Assembly (NCBI RefSeq): GCF_011742555.1
Contig: NZ_JAAQQR010000007.1
Coordinates: 124,001 to 188,000 of the forward strand
Source: Luteibacter jiangsuensis
GTDB taxonomy: Bacteria > Pseudomonadota > Gammaproteobacteria > Xanthomonadales > Rhodanobacteraceae
DNA length: 64,000 bases
Direction of reading: 5' to 3'
The notes under the pieces: model-generated
Seen by the model: only the letters and a program-made list of their open reading frames with translations
Told to the model about the DNA's origin: nothing
Database searches by the model: none
Position numbers and translations under genes: made by a program
Shown: positions 9,468 to 19,753 of the stretch, piece by piece
How the letters are laid out: every line of letters starts with the position of its first letter
Position numbering within the stretch: the first letter of the stretch is position 1

Positions 9468-10415
9468 ATGGAAGCCCCGACCCATCTCTGGCACAACGGC
9501 CGCATCAAGGCCTGGGCCGACGCCACCGTTCATGTGGGCGCGCATGCGCTGCACTATGGCTCCTCCGTGTTCGAAGGCGTGCGCGTGTACGCCACCCCGG
9601 ACGGTCCGCGCTACTTCCGCCTGGAGGAACACACCGAGCGCCTGTTCCACTCGGCGCGGGTGTACGACCTGTCTATGCCTTACGACGCCGCGACCATCAA
9701 CCGCGCGTGCCGCGAGGTCATCGTCGCCAACGGCCTGACCTCGGCTTACGTCCGCCCCATCGTGTTCCGCAGCGGCTTCACCTTCAGCCTCGCGCCGTCG
9801 CTCGACACGGCGGTGGACGTCGCCGTCATCGCCCTGCCCTGGGGCGCCTACCACGGCGCCGACGCCATCGAGAAAGGCGTGGATGTGTGCGTGTCGTCCT
9901 GGAATCGCGCCGCACCGAACACCTATCCCAGCGGCGCGAAGGCGGGCGGCAACTACCTCAACAGCCAGCTCATCGCGCGCGAAGCGGTGAACGGCGGTTA
10001 TGCCGAGGGCATCGCCCTGGGCACCGACGGCCTGCTGAGCGAGGGTGCGGGGGAAAACCTCTTCGTGGTGCGCAAGGGCGTGATCCACACGCCGCCGGCC
10101 GCGTCGTCCATCCTCTGCGGCATCACCCGCGACACCGTGCTGACGCTCGCACGCGAACGCGGTTACGACGTGGTGGAGCAATCCCTGCCCCGCGAAATGC
10201 TGTACTTCGCCGACGAGGTGTTCATGACCGGCACGGCCGCGGAAGTCACCGCCGTGCGCTCGGTGGATCGCAAACCCGTCGGCTCCGGCCACCCCGGTCC
10301 CATCACGCGGCAATTGCAGCAGGACTTCTTCGGCCTGTTCGACGGCCGCACGGAAGACCGCTGGGGTTGGCTCACGCCTGTCGAGGAAGTCACCGCCGGG
10401 AGGGCCGCCGCATGA
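9468..10415 (+). CDS. ilvE: Branched-chain amino acid aminotransferase
   Basis: A 315-residue class IV PLP aminotransferase that does the last step to leucine, isoleucine and valine using glutamate. The PLP lysine is K158 in [13 protein letters not shown], and the phosphate-binding end segment shows [29 protein letters not shown] (residues 29-41) is the usual N-terminal signature. It lies 10 bp after leuA and overlaps leuC by 4 bp (ATGA). Its place inside a leucine gene block, between leuA and leuC, is unusual compared with E. coli, where ilvE is in ilvGMEDA. Confidence 0.95.
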   Translation: MEAPTHLWHNGRIKAWADATVHVGAHALHYGSSVFEGVRVYATPDGPRYFRLEEHTERLFHSARVYDLSMPYDAATINRACREVIVANGLTSAYVRPIVFRSGFTFSLAPSLDTAVDVAVIALPWGAYHGADAIEKGVDVCVSSWNRAAPNTYPSGAKAGGNYLNSQLIAREAVNGGYAEGIALGTDGLLSEGAGENLFVVRKGVIHTPPAASSILCGITRDTVLTLARERGYDVVEQSLPREMLYFADEVFMTGTAAEVTAVRSVDRKPVGSGHPGPITRQLQQDFFGLFDGRTEDRWGWLTPVEEVTAGRAAA

Positions 10416-11827
10416 CGCCGCGCACCCTCTTCGACAAGCTGTGGGACGCCCACCAGGTCAAGGCCGAGACCGAGAGCACGCCGGGCGTGCTGTACATCGA
10501 CCTGCACATGGTGCACGAGGTCACCTCGCCGCAGGCGTTCGACGAGCTTCGCGCCCGCGGGCTGAAGGTGCGCCGTCCCGACCGCACGCTGGCCACGCTG
10601 GACCATTCCACACCCACGCTGCCGCCGGATGCCGACGGCAAGCGCCCGTATTACACGCAGGAAGCCGAAGCGCAGGTCGCCCGGCTGGAAGCGAACGTTC
10701 GCGAGTTCGGCATCGACCTCATGGGCTGGGACAGCCCGCAGCGCGGCATCGTGCACGTGGCGGGGCCCGAGGTGGGCGCCACGCAGCCCGGCATGACCAT
10801 CGTCTGCGGCGACAGTCACACCGCCACGCATGGCGCCTTCGGCGCGCTGGCGTTCGGCATCGGCACCACCGAGGTCGGCCATGTGCTGGCCACGCAGTGC
10901 CTGCTCCAGCGCAAGCCGAAGTCGTTCGCCATCCATGTCGACGGTGCACTGCAACCCGGCGTCACGGCGAAAGACCTGATCCTGCACATCATCGGCACGA
11001 TCGGCATCGGTGGCGGTACCGGCCACGTGCTGGAGTACACCGGCGAGGCCATCCGCGCCATGTCGATGGAAGAACGCATGACGGTGTGCAACATGTCCAT
11101 CGAGGCCGGTGCGCGCGCAGGACTCATCGCGCCTGACGACACCACGTTTGCGTGGCTGGAGGGTCGCGAGCGCGTGCCCAAGGGCGCGGCTTGGGAGCGC
11201 GCGGTCGCCCACTGGCGCACGCTCCCCACCGACGAGGGCGCCACATACGACCGCGAAGTCCGCATCGACGCCTCGTCGATCCAGCCGTCGGTCACCTATG
11301 GCACGCATCCCGGCATGGTGGTGCCTATCCATGCGCCGGTGCCTGCCGCCGCCGACGCCGTGGAGCAGCGCGCCCTCGACTACATGAAGGTCACCGCGGG
11401 CAAGCCGATCGCCGGCGAGGCCGTGGACGTCGTGTTCATCGGCAGCTGCACCAATGGCCGCCTGTCCGACCTGCGCGCGGCGGCCGGCATCCTGCGCGGC
11501 CGACGCGTCGCCGGCGGCGTGCGCATGCTCGTGGTGCCCGGTTCCGAACAGGTGCGCCGCGACGCCGAACGCGAAGGACTGCACGAGATCTTTCGCGCCG
11601 CCGGCGCCGAATGGCGCGAACCGGGTTGCTCGATGTGCATCGCCATGAACGGCGACCTCGCGCAGCCGGGCCAGCTCGTGGTCGCCACCAGCAACCGCAA
11701 CTTCGAAGGCCGCCAGGGCAAGGGCGCGCGCACCGTGCTCGCCAGCCCCCTCGTCGCCGCCGCTTCGGCCGTCGCCGGCCGCGTGACCGATCCCCGCGAA
11801 TACATGAACCAGGAAGCCGCCGCATGA
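10412..11827 (+). CDS. leuC: 3-isopropylmalate dehydratase, large subunit
   Basis: A 471-residue aconitase-family subunit that works with LeuD to isomerise 2- to 3-isopropylmalate. The [4Fe-4S] ligands are seen as C346 ([11 protein letters not shown]) and C406/C409 ([11 protein letters not shown]). [13 protein letters not shown] and [11 protein letters not shown] are further family motifs. The start ATG 10412 overlaps the ilvE TGA by 4 bp; the same frame stays open far upstream but that extension is only a shadow of ilvE. It overlaps leuD by 4 bp at its end. Length is normal. Confidence 0.97.
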   Translation: MTPRTLFDKLWDAHQVKAETESTPGVLYIDLHMVHEVTSPQAFDELRARGLKVRRPDRTLATLDHSTPTLPPDADGKRPYYTQEAEAQVARLEANVREFGIDLMGWDSPQRGIVHVAGPEVGATQPGMTIVCGDSHTATHGAFGALAFGIGTTEVGHVLATQCLLQRKPKSFAIHVDGALQPGVTAKDLILHIIGTIGIGGGTGHVLEYTGEAIRAMSMEERMTVCNMSIEAGARAGLIAPDDTTFAWLEGRERVPKGAAWERAVAHWRTLPTDEGATYDREVRIDASSIQPSVTYGTHPGMVVPIHAPVPAAADAVEQRALDYMKVTAGKPIAGEAVDVVFIGSCTNGRLSDLRAAAGILRGRRVAGGVRMLVVPGSEQVRRDAEREGLHEIFRAAGAEWREPGCSMCIAMNGDLAQPGQLVVATSNRNFEGRQGKGARTVLASPLVAAASAVAGRVTDPREYMNQEAAA

Positions 11828-12420
11828 GCAGCACCAGCCGCCCGCTCGCCTACGTGCACTCCCGCACGGCAGTGCTGCGCAACGAAAACATCGACACCGA
11901 CCGGATCATCCCGGCCCGTTTCCTTACCACCACCGAGCGCACCGGCCTCGGCAAGCACTGCTTCGAGGACTGGCGCTACGCCGCCGACGGCAGCGACGAT
12001 CCGGCCTTCCCGCTCAACCAGCCACAGGCGCGCGGTTGCAGCATCCTCGTGGCCGGCCGCAACTTCGGCTGCGGCTCGTCACGCGAGCACGCGCCATGGG
12101 CCCTGCTCGATTACGGCATCCGTGCGGTCATCTCCAGCGAGATCGCGGACATCTTCCGCGGCAACGCCCTGAAGAACGGCCTGGTCGCCATCGTGATCAG
12201 CGAAGCCGAGCATCGCTGGCTGCTGGACAACCCCGGCGTGGAACTGCGCATCGACATCGCCGAAGGCACCATCCGCCTGCCGGACGGTGGCGTGGTCCGC
12301 TTCGACCTCGACGCCTTCTCCCGACACTGCCTGCTCAACGGCGTCGACCAGTTGGGCTTCCTCCTGCAGCAGCAGGCCGACATCGCGGCCTACGAACAGC
12401 GGACGGAGGAAGCGGCATGA
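11824..12420 (+). CDS. leuD: 3-isopropylmalate dehydratase, small subunit
   Basis: A 198-residue swivel-domain subunit that completes the LeuCD isomerase. Family motifs are [13 protein letters not shown] (residues 22-34), [17 protein letters not shown] and [12 protein letters not shown] 11824 overlaps the leuC stop by 4 bp, and leuB starts on the last ATGA of this gene. The tight chain of 4-bp overlaps from ilvE to ilvD indicates translational coupling and probably stoichiometric production. Confidence 0.97.
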   Translation: MSSTSRPLAYVHSRTAVLRNENIDTDRIIPARFLTTTERTGLGKHCFEDWRYAADGSDDPAFPLNQPQARGCSILVAGRNFGCGSSREHAPWALLDYGIRAVISSEIADIFRGNALKNGLVAIVISEAEHRWLLDNPGVELRIDIAEGTIRLPDGGVVRFDLDAFSRHCLLNGVDQLGFLLQQQADIAAYEQRTEEAA

Positions 12421-13484
12421 AGGCTTCGATCGTCGTACTGCCCGGTGACGGCATCGGCCCCGAAGTGGCCTCCGCCGGCGTGGCGGTGTTGCGCGAAGTG
12501 GCGCAGCGCTTCGGCCACGACTTCGCCTTCGCCGAACACGCCATCGGTGGCGATGCCATCGATCGTTTCGGCGACCCGCTGCCGCCGGTGACGCGGGAAG
12601 CCCTGCTAGCGGCCGACGCGGTGCTGCTCGGCGCCGTGGGTGGACCCAAATGGTCCGACCCGAACGCTCCGGTGCGCCCGGAACAGGGGCTGCTGGCGAT
12701 GCGCAAGCTGCTCGGCGTGTTCGCCAACGTTCGCCCCCTGAAATTGCACCCCCGTACCGCCGCGCTGTCGCCGTTGAAGGCCGAGCGTACGAAAGGCGTG
12801 GATCTGGTGTTCATCCGCGAGCTCACCGGCGGCATCTATTTCGGCGCAAAAACCCGCAGCGACAACGATGCCACCGACGAATGCCGCTACAGCGTGGAAG
12901 AGGTGGAGCGCGTGGTCCGCCATGCCTTCGATCTGGCGCGCACGCGCCGCCGCAAGGTCACCTCGGTGGACAAGGCCAACGTGCTCGAAACCTCCCGCCT
13001 GTGGCGCTCGGTCGCCACACGCGTGGCCGCCGATTACCCGGATGTCGAACTGGAGCACCAGCTCGTCGATTCCATGGCGATGCACCTGCTCACCCGCCCG
13101 GCGGACTACGACGTGATCGTGACCGAGAACATGTTCGGCGACATCCTCACCGACGAAGCCTCGGTCCTGGCCGGCTCCCTCGGCCTGTCGCCGTCGGCAT
13201 CCATCGGCGGCCCGGGTGCCGGCGTGTACGAACCCATCCATGGTTCGGCGCCCGACATCGCCGGCCAGGCGCTCGCCAACCCGCTCGGCACCATCCTCTC
13301 CGCAGCGATGCTGCTGCGTCATTCGCTGGGCCTCACCGAAGAAGCGGCAGTCGTCGAAGCGGCCGTCGATCACGTGCTGGAGCACGCCAACCTCACCCGC
13401 GACCTGGGCGGCAGCGCCACCACGCATGCCGTCACGCGCGCCGTCCTGGATGCCTGTGCCGCCAAAGCGGAGGAAGCCGCATGA
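12417..13484 (+). CDS. leuB: 3-isopropylmalate dehydrogenase
   Basis: A 355-residue NAD-dependent beta-decarboxylating dehydrogenase, third step of leucine synthesis. [10 protein letters not shown] (residues 8-17), [10 protein letters not shown] and the signature segment [12 protein letters not shown] are all present, as are [19 protein letters not shown] (substrate/NAD region). It overlaps leuD and ilvD by 4 bp at its two ends. Length and motifs are canonical. No oddities seen. Confidence 0.97.
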   Translation: MKASIVVLPGDGIGPEVASAGVAVLREVAQRFGHDFAFAEHAIGGDAIDRFGDPLPPVTREALLAADAVLLGAVGGPKWSDPNAPVRPEQGLLAMRKLLGVFANVRPLKLHPRTAALSPLKAERTKGVDLVFIRELTGGIYFGAKTRSDNDATDECRYSVEEVERVVRHAFDLARTRRRKVTSVDKANVLETSRLWRSVATRVAADYPDVELEHQLVDSMAMHLLTRPADYDVIVTENMFGDILTDEASVLAGSLGLSPSASIGGPGAGVYEPIHGSAPDIAGQALANPLGTILSAAMLLRHSLGLTEEAAVVEAAVDHVLEHANLTRDLGGSATTHAVTRAVLDACAAKAEEAA

Positions 13485-15241
13485 ACACGAAAAAGATCCC
13501 CATCCGCACGCTGCGCAGCGACGCGATCAAGACCGGCCCGGACCGCGCACCCGCGCGAGCGATGCTGCGTGCCACCGGCCTCGACGACGAAGCCATCGCC
13601 CGGCCGATGGTCGCCATCGTGCATAGCTGGTCGAACGTCTCGCCGTGCAACCTCAACCTGCGCGAGCTGGCGGAAGCCGCTGCCGAAGGCGTGCGCGCCG
13701 CGGGCGGCACGCCGGTGGAGTTCAACACCATCGCCGTGACCGACGGCATCGCCATGGGTACGCAGGGCATGCGCTCCTCGCTGGTGAGCCGCGAAATCAT
13801 CACGGACTCCATCGAACTCGCCGTCGACGGCCACTGCCTCGACGCGATGGTGGTGCTGTGCGGCTGCGACAAGACCATACCCGCGGCCGCGATGGCGCTG
13901 GCCCGGCTGAACATCCCGGGCGTGGCGCTTTACGGCGGCAGCATCGCGCACGGCAGTCGCAACGGCTGCCCGATCACGGTGCAGGAAGTATTCGAGGCCG
14001 TGGGCGCGCATGGCGCGGGCAAGATCGACGACGCCGAACTCGACGACGTGGAACGCCACGCGTGCCCAGGCGCGGGTGCGTGCGGCGGCCAGTTCACCGC
14101 CAACACCATGGCGATGGTGCTGACCACGCTGGGCCTGACGCCGGTCGGCCTCAACGATATTCCCGCCACCGATCCGGCGAAGCGCGACGCGGCGTACCGC
14201 TGCGGCGAACTTGCCATGGCCTGCCTGGAGGCGAACCGGCGTCCCCGCGACGTCATGACTCGCGCCGCCTTCGACAATGCCGCGCGCATGGTCGCGGCCA
14301 CCGCCGGCTCCACCAACGCCGTGTTGCACCTCCTGGCCATCGCCAACGAAGCGCGCGTGCCGCTGTCCATCGAGGACTTCGAACCCGCGTCCGCCCGCAC
14401 GCCGGTCATTGCCGACCTGAAACCCGGCGGCCGCTTCAGCGCCGTGGAACTCACCGCCGCCGGCGGCACCGCGGTCGTGGCGCGCGAACTGCGCGAAGCC
14501 GGACTCATCGCCGACGCGCAGACGGTCACGGGCCGCAGCCTGTTCGCCGAACTGGATGCCGCGCCCTCGGCCACCGAGGGGCAACAGGTGGTGCGTCCCG
14601 TTGCCCACCCGTTCAAGCCGCGCGGCGGCTACAGCATCCTCTACGGCAACCTCTCGCCCGAAGGCTGCATCCTGAAACTCGCGGGTCACGGCCGTACCAG
14701 CCATGCGGGCCCGGCGCGCGTGTTCGAGAGCGAGGAGGACGCGTTCGCTGCCGTGCAGGCCGGCCGCATCCGCGCAGGCGACGTCATGGTGATCCGCAAC
14801 GAAGGGCCGGCCGGCGGTCCCGGCATGCGCGAGATGCTGGCGGTGACGGCCGCGCTGGTCGGCCGGGGCCTCGGCGACGACGTGGCGCTCATCACCGACG
14901 GCCGCTTCAGCGGAGCCACGCACGGTTTCATGGTGGGCCACGTCGCGCCGGAAGCGGCGCGCGGCGGTCCCATCGGCCTCCTGCGCGAAGGCGACGCGGT
15001 CTTCATCGACGCCGCCACGCGCGAACTGCGCACCGATGCCGACCTGGCCTCGCGTCGTGCGGCATGGCGGCCGGCGGCGCCCAAGGTGACGCGCGGCGTT
15101 CTCGCCAAGTACGCCCGGCTGGTGGGTTCCGCGGCTGAGGGTGCCGTCACGCAAGCGTTCGACGACGCACCCGCCGTCGCGACGCGGGCCCGCCGCGAAT
15201 TCGAAGACGAAGACCTCACCCAGGAGCTGATCGGCAACTGA
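13481..15241 (+). CDS. ilvD: Dihydroxy-acid dehydratase
   Basis: A 586-residue Fe-S dehydratase of the IlvD/Edd family, making the 2-oxoacids of valine and isoleucine. Cluster-binding cysteines are visible at C56 (SPCNLNL), C129 (CGCDKTIPA) and C201 ([12 protein letters not shown]). The segment [11 protein letters not shown] and [13 protein letters not shown] are family signatures. It starts on the ATGA overlapping leuB, linking the leucine block to the valine/isoleucine block in one transcript. It ends 7 bp before a REP-like palindrome that separates it from ilvC. Confidence 0.96.
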   Translation: MNTKKIPIRTLRSDAIKTGPDRAPARAMLRATGLDDEAIARPMVAIVHSWSNVSPCNLNLRELAEAAAEGVRAAGGTPVEFNTIAVTDGIAMGTQGMRSSLVSREIITDSIELAVDGHCLDAMVVLCGCDKTIPAAAMALARLNIPGVALYGGSIAHGSRNGCPITVQEVFEAVGAHGAGKIDDAELDDVERHACPGAGACGGQFTANTMAMVLTTLGLTPVGLNDIPATDPAKRDAAYRCGELAMACLEANRRPRDVMTRAAFDNAARMVAATAGSTNAVLHLLAIANEARVPLSIEDFEPASARTPVIADLKPGGRFSAVELTAAGGTAVVARELREAGLIADAQTVTGRSLFAELDAAPSATEGQQVVRPVAHPFKPRGGYSILYGNLSPEGCILKLAGHGRTSHAGPARVFESEEDAFAAVQAGRIRAGDVMVIRNEGPAGGPGMREMLAVTAALVGRGLGDDVALITDGRFSGATHGFMVGHVAPEAARGGPIGLLREGDAVFIDAATRELRTDADLASRRAAWRPAAPKVTRGVLAKYARLVGSAAEGAVTQAFDDAPAVATRARREFEDEDLTQELIGN

Positions 15242-15248
15242 TTCGCCT

Positions 15249-15345
15249 GTAGGAGCGCGCCCTGCGCGCGACAACCGTTCGCGAGGAGCAACAGGCCCTG
15301 TTGCTCCTCGCCCCAAAACATGTCGCGCGCAGGGCGCGCTCCTAC
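15249..15345. repeat. REP-like inverted repeat, GTAGGAGCGCGC family, copy 2
   Basis: Arms beginning GTAGGAGCGCGCCC (15249 onward) and ending GGGCGCGCTCCTAC (to 15345) enclose a centre with its own hairpin (GAGGAGCAACAGG / CCTGTTGCTCCTC). It lies between ilvD and ilvC within the operon, so it would form a strong stem in the mRNA and could mark a processing or partial-termination point. Confidence 0.9.
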
Positions 15346-15385
15346 ACCACACCTTTCCAGTTCGACCTATCCGAGGAGAACCACC

Positions 15386-16411
15386 ATGACCGATACCCAA
15401 GCCACCACCGCCCCCCTGCAGAACGCCCGTATCGCCGTGCTCGGCTACGGCAGCCAGGGCCGTGCCCACGCGCTCAACCTGAAGGATTCCGGCCTCGACG
15501 TCGTGGTCGGCCTGCGCCCGGGCGGCCCATCGTGGCGGCGCGCCTACCTCGACGGCTTCGCCGTCGCCGAGCCGGCCGATGCGGTGCGCGGCGCCGATCT
15601 CGTCGCGGTGCTCACCCCCGACATGACCCAGCCGGGCATCTACAAGGACGCCATCGAAGCCAACATGAAGCCGGGCGCCACCTTGCTGTTCGCGCATGGC
15701 TTCAACGTGCACTTCGGCCAGATCCAGCCGCGCGCCGACATCGACGTGGTGCTCGTGGCACCGAAGGGCCCGGGTGCGCTGGTGCGTCGCGAATACGAAA
15801 TCGGCCGCGGTGTGCCCTGCCTGTACGCCGTGCACCAGGACACCACCGGCAAGGCGACCGAACGCGCCACCGCTTACGCGGCCGGCATCGGCGGCGCACG
15901 CGCCATGCTGATCGAGACGGACTTCAAGGAAGAGACCGAAACCGATCTGTTCGGCGAGCAGGCCGTGCTCTGCGGCGGCGCTTCCGAACTCGTCATCAAG
16001 GGCTTCGAGACCCTCGTGGAAGCCGGCTATCGCCCGGAGATCGCCTACTACGAGGTGATGCACGAACTGAAGCTGATCGTCGACCTCTTCTACGAAGGCG
16101 GCATCGCGCGAATGCTCGAGTTCATTTCCGAGACGGCGCAATACGGCGACTACACCCGCGGTCCGCGGATCGTCGATGCGGACACGAAGGAACGTATGAA
16201 AGCGGTGCTCAAGGAGATCCAGGACGGCACTTTCGCCCGGGAATGGACGGCCGAATACAACGCCGGCCTGCCGAACTACAAGGCGTACAAGCAGCGCGAT
16301 CTCGAACACCCGATCGAAAAGGTGGGCGCGAAGCTGCGCGCACGCATGCCCTGGCTCGCCGCGAACCAGCCGAAGGCTCAGCCGGAGCCGGAACCCGTGA
16401 AGGCACCCTAG
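15386..16411 (+). CDS. ilvC: Ketol-acid reductoisomerase (class I)
   Basis: A 341-residue NADP(H)-dependent enzyme that isomerises and reduces acetolactate/acetohydroxybutyrate. The Rossmann motif is [12 protein letters not shown] (residues 20-31), and [20 protein letters not shown] and [13 protein letters not shown] carry the Mg-binding acidic residues. Length indicates the short class I form. ATG 15386 follows GAGGAGAA at good spacing, so I prefer it to an upstream in-frame ATG that lies in the REP element. A second REP-like element separates it from ilvB. Confidence 0.96.
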   Translation: MTDTQATTAPLQNARIAVLGYGSQGRAHALNLKDSGLDVVVGLRPGGPSWRRAYLDGFAVAEPADAVRGADLVAVLTPDMTQPGIYKDAIEANMKPGATLLFAHGFNVHFGQIQPRADIDVVLVAPKGPGALVRREYEIGRGVPCLYAVHQDTTGKATERATAYAAGIGGARAMLIETDFKEETETDLFGEQAVLCGGASELVIKGFETLVEAGYRPEIAYYEVMHELKLIVDLFYEGGIARMLEFISETAQYGDYTRGPRIVDADTKERMKAVLKEIQDGTFAREWTAEYNAGLPNYKAYKQRDLEHPIEKVGAKLRARMPWLAANQPKAQPEPEPVKAP

Positions 16412-16423
16412 CCGACACGGGTT

Positions 16424-16503
16424 GTGGGAGCCGCTTCAGCGGCGATCCCGCGGCAGCGGGCCGGGTTGCCGCGAGCACCCATCGCCGCTGAAGCGGCTCC
16501 CAC
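16424..16503. repeat. REP-like inverted repeat, GTGGGAGCCGC family, copy 1
   Basis: Perfect 23-bp arms starting GTGGGAGCCGCTTCAGCGG (16424-16446) and the matching right arm (16481-16503) enclose a 34-bp centre. Each arm contains its own small palindrome (CCGCTTCAGCGG). It lies 12 bp after ilvC inside the operon. A diverged copy of the same family is at 59088-59175. Confidence 0.9.
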
Positions 16504-16574
16504 ACAAAGCAAGCAGACGTCAAGCCTTCCACGCAAGGCCAACTTTCCTCAGCGCTTGAAGGAATACAAACATC

Positions 16575-18437
16575 GTGAACGCCCAACTGGACACCGTCGG
16601 CGACATTAGTCCCACGTCGACCCATCCCCTGGCCGGCCAATCCCTGACCGGCGCCGACATCGTCGTGCAGGTGCTCGCCGACGAAGGCCTCGATGTCCTT
16701 TTCGGTTACTCCGGCGGCGCCATCCTTCCGGTTTATGACGCCGTCTTCCGCTACAACGGCGTGCATACGCGCGACGACGGCAGCGAGCCGATGCCGTTGA
16801 TCGTTCCTGCCAACGAGCAGGGCGCCTGCTTCATGGCGGCAGGTTATGCGCGCGCTTCCGGGCGCGTGGGCGTGGCGCTGGTCACCTCCGGGCCAGGTGC
16901 CACGAACGCGGTCACGCCTGTGCGGGATTCCATGGCCGATTCCATACCGCTGGTGGTGATCTGCGGCCAGGTGCCCACCGCCGCGATCGGTACCGACGCG
17001 TTCCAGGAGGCACCGATCAGCACAATCATGGGGTCCTGCGCCAAGCATGTGTTTCTCGTTACCGATCCGACCACGCTGGAAGCCACCTTGCGCACGGCAT
17101 TCCATATCGCACGCAGCGGTCGGCCCGGCCCGGTGGTCATCGACATTCCGAAGGACGTGCAGAACGCGGTGTCGACCTTCCACGGCAGTCACGAACTGCC
17201 CGTGCGCGGCTACCGTTCGCGCCTGCACGCCGTGGAGTCGGCAACCATTCCCGACGACCATTGCGCGCGGTTCTTCGATCTCCTGGGCGCGGCCAAGCGC
17301 CCCCTGATCTACGCCGGAGGCGGCATCATCTCCTCCGGCGCGGCCGATGCCCTGCGCGACTTCGCGCACGAATACGGCATTCCGGTGGTGACCACGCTGA
17401 TGGGGATCGGCGGCTTCGATACCACCGATCCGCTGTCCCTCGACATGCTCGGCATGCACGGCGCGGCGTATGCCAACTACGCCATGGACGACTGCGACTT
17501 CGTGCTCGCCCTCGGCGCCCGCTTCGACGACAGGGTGGTGGGCGTCCCGGACAAGTTCGCGCCGCGAGCCCGTGCCATCGCGCAGATCGACATCGATCCG
17601 GCGGAAATCGGAAAGGTGAAGGCCGTGGAGTGGCACCATGTGGGCACGCTGGACCAGTCGCTCGATCGTCTGTCCACGTATGGACGAACGAAGGGCATTC
17701 GCGGCGACCATGCGGCGTGGCATGCCCATGTCGCCGCGCTGAAGGCCAATCACGCCATGGATTTCTGCCGCGACGGCACGAGCATCCAGCCGTGCGCGGT
17801 CATCGAGGCCGTCAACCGTATCACCGACGGCCGGGCCGTGATCAGCACGGGCGTCGGACAGCACCAGATGTGGGCCGCGCAATACTTCGACTTCCGCGAG
17901 CCGCGCCTCTGGCTGACGTCCGGCTCCATGGGCACGATGGGCTTCGGCTTGCCGGCAGCGATCGGCGCGCAGTTCGCGCGCCCCGATCGCATCGTGATCG
18001 ACGTGGACGGCGACGCCAGCATCCGCATGAATATCGGCGAGCTGGAAACCGTCACCACGTACAACCTGCCGGTGAAGGTGGTGGTGTTGAACAACAGCGG
18101 CGACGGCATGGTTCGCCAGTGGCAGAAGTTGTTCTTCAAGGGGCGCTTCTCGGCATCGGACAAGAGCCTGCACAAGAAGGACTTCGTTCGCGCCGCCGAG
18201 GCGGACGGATTTCGCTGGGCGCGTCGTCTCGACAACCCTGCCGACATCGACAGCGTCGTCGCCGACTTCCTGGCCTTCGAGGGCCCGGCCTTCCTGGAAG
18301 TGGTGATCGATCCCGATGCCGGTGTGTATCCGATGGTGGGCCCCGGTGCCAGCTACGCGGAAATGATCACCGGCGACTGGATACCCAGCCGCGAGCGTCC
18401 CGTGACCCGGGCCGCCGAACCGACGGGAATGTTCTGA
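16575..18437 (+). CDS. ilvB: Acetolactate synthase (AHAS), large catalytic subunit
   Basis: A 620-residue thiamine-diphosphate enzyme that makes acetolactate or acetohydroxybutyrate. The catalytic glutamate is E81 in PANEQGA, followed by GYARASGRVGVALVTSGPGATN. The central domain and the C-terminal TPP motif VDGDASIRMN ... VVLNN are present; the motif reads GDA where many bacteria have GDG. The start is GTG 16575, since no ATG is nearby and GAAGGAA lies upstream. The small subunit follows 2 bp after its stop. It could equally be named ilvG; isoform cannot be read from sequence alone. Confidence 0.94.
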   Translation: MNAQLDTVGDISPTSTHPLAGQSLTGADIVVQVLADEGLDVLFGYSGGAILPVYDAVFRYNGVHTRDDGSEPMPLIVPANEQGACFMAAGYARASGRVGVALVTSGPGATNAVTPVRDSMADSIPLVVICGQVPTAAIGTDAFQEAPISTIMGSCAKHVFLVTDPTTLEATLRTAFHIARSGRPGPVVIDIPKDVQNAVSTFHGSHELPVRGYRSRLHAVESATIPDDHCARFFDLLGAAKRPLIYAGGGIISSGAADALRDFAHEYGIPVVTTLMGIGGFDTTDPLSLDMLGMHGAAYANYAMDDCDFVLALGARFDDRVVGVPDKFAPRARAIAQIDIDPAEIGKVKAVEWHHVGTLDQSLDRLSTYGRTKGIRGDHAAWHAHVAALKANHAMDFCRDGTSIQPCAVIEAVNRITDGRAVISTGVGQHQMWAAQYFDFREPRLWLTSGSMGTMGFGLPAAIGAQFARPDRIVIDVDGDASIRMNIGELETVTTYNLPVKVVVLNNSGDGMVRQWQKLFFKGRFSASDKSLHKKDFVRAAEADGFRWARRLDNPADIDSVVADFLAFEGPAFLEVVIDPDAGVYPMVGPGASYAEMITGDWIPSRERPVTRAAEPTGMF

Positions 18438-18439
18438 CG

Positions 18440-18781
18440 ATGCGCCACCTGATTTCCATGCTGCTCCAGAACGAAGCCGGCGCGCTGGCGCGGGTCGCCG
18501 GCCTGTTCGCCTCGCGCGGCTACAACATCGAATCGCTGCTTGTCGCACCCACGCGAGACGCCGACGTGTCGCGGCTCACGCTCGTGGTCGACGTGGACGA
18601 GGCGGCGGTCGAGCAGATCGTGAAGCAGTCCGCAAAGCTCGTCGACGTGATCGAGATCGCTGACCTCGGTGGCAGCGACGCAACGGCGCAAGCGTCCCTC
18701 GCTGCCTTCCAGGCGGCGCTGCGGCACGCGGACGACATCGTGGAACGTGTGCGGGGCGACGCGGCTTACCAGACCTTGTAG
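18440..18781 (+). CDS. ilvN: Acetolactate synthase, small regulatory subunit (short ACT form)
   Basis: A 113-residue protein dominated by one ACT domain. ISMLLQNEAGALARVAGLF followed by RGYNIESLLVAPT is the valine-binding ACT signature of IlvH/IlvN-type subunits. It is shorter than the 160-residue IlvH and lacks most of its C-terminal domain, so it is like the compact IlvN/IlvM forms. It should confer feedback control or full activity on the large subunit encoded just upstream. It ends the operon and its last 16 bp overlap the convergent SDR-like gene. An ilvH name is equally defensible. Confidence 0.9.
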   Translation: MRHLISMLLQNEAGALARVAGLFASRGYNIESLLVAPTRDADVSRLTLVVDVDEAAVEQIVKQSAKLVDVIEIADLGGSDATAQASLAAFQAALRHADDIVERVRGDAAYQTL

Positions 18782-19365
18782 ACCTGCCCGGTCTGGCGAC
18801 CCTCGACCGACCGCGCAAACGCGAGTGCCGCGCGCGCGGCCGGCACCGGTTCGAAGCCACGGAAGAACGGCCCGTAGCTTCCCATCGATTCCGTAAGAAC
18901 GTTCGGGCTCACCGCGTTGATGCGGATGCCGCGAGGCAATTCGATGGCAGCCGCGCGCACGAAGGCCTCGACGGCACCGTTCACCAGGCTGGCGCAAGCG
19001 CCGGCCACGATGGGCTGCTCGGTGAGGATGCCGGTGATGAGGGTGAAGGAGCCTCCGTCGCGCAGACGCGGCGTGCCTGCCTGCACCAGGCGGATCTGAC
19101 CCATGAGCTTGTCCTGCACGCCCGCCAGATACTTCGCTTCGTCGAGTTCGGCCAACGGCGCGAACGGGACCTTGCCCGCGGCACATACCACGGCGTGGAG
19201 GTCGCCCACCTCGCGGAACATCGTCTCGACGCTGCCGGCATCGCGCAGGTCCACGCGCACGTCACCGTGCGAGCGGCCGGCGCGAACGATGTCGTGACGT
19301 GCGCCGAGCTCCTCGGCCACGGCCTGGCCCAGCGTACCGCCTGCTCCGATGATCAGGATCTTCAT
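18766..19365 (-). CDS. SDR-fold protein lacking the usual YxxxK catalytic pair
   Basis: A 199-residue Rossmann-fold protein, resembling the small 'short chain dehydrogenase' family. The cofactor loop is GAGGTLGQA (residues 7-15), and VCAAGK and RINAVSPNVLTES are SDR-like core segments. At the place of the catalytic Tyr-x-x-x-Lys the sequence reads SLVNGAVEAF, so neither residue is present. It is therefore probably a non-canonical or non-catalytic SDR; the family is known but its reaction is not. It is convergent with ilvN and overlaps it by 16 bp. Confidence 0.8.
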   Translation of the reverse strand: MKILIIGAGGTLGQAVAEELGARHDIVRAGRSHGDVRVDLRDAGSVETMFREVGDLHAVVCAAGKVPFAPLAELDEAKYLAGVQDKLMGQIRLVQAGTPRLRDGGSFTLITGILTEQPIVAGACASLVNGAVEAFVRAAAIELPRGIRINAVSPNVLTESMGSYGPFFRGFEPVPAARAALAFARSVEGRQTGQVYKVW

Positions 19366-19524
19366 GATCGCTTCCTTCTGTCTGCAGCCGGCAAGGATAC
19401 GCCGCAGGGCGTGAACGGGCGACGCGGCATGTTCCGACTCACCCTGGCTTTACGGCACGTACCCGGCTGCTTCACCTGACCGTGCCTAGGTTGGACTCCT
19501 TCCCCGCAAGACTACGGAGTCCCC

Positions 19525-19683
19525 ATGCCGTACACACCGACCAACCCGCAGCCGCCTGTCGCCGAACCTGGCAAGAATCGTCCCGAGGGCGAGATCCGCC
19601 AGCCAGGACACTACAAGCCCGAGCGGGATGCCGACCCGGAGCCGCCGGTGGACGACGATCCGATCGAACCGCTGGAGCGCTGA
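19525..19683 (+). CDS. Small proline-rich hypothetical protein (52 aa)
   Basis: ATG 19525 follows GGAG at a 6-nt spacing and opens 52 codons to TGA 19681-19683. The product is rich in Pro, Glu and Asp (MPYTPTNPQPPVAEPG at the start, PEPPVDDDPIEPLER at the end), with no hydrophobic segment, so it is probably a soluble, disordered acidic peptide. It sits alone between the SDR-like gene and ubiA. I do not recognise a function. The clear ribosome-binding site argues that it is real. Confidence 0.6.
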   Translation: MPYTPTNPQPPVAEPGKNRPEGEIRQPGHYKPERDADPEPPVDDDPIEPLER

Positions 19684-19753
19684 ACGTTTTGCGGGGCGAT
19701 GTCGTCGCCCCGCCCCGTCGTCCACGCGGCGACCGCTGGGCTAGACTTCGCGG

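Noticed and set aside
13370-16309. A 979-codon open frame on the minus strand opposite leuB, ilvD and ilvC.
   Set aside because: High GC leaves antisense frames open; its product is His/Arg/Gly-rich without a domain, while ilvD and ilvC on the other strand have full family motifs.
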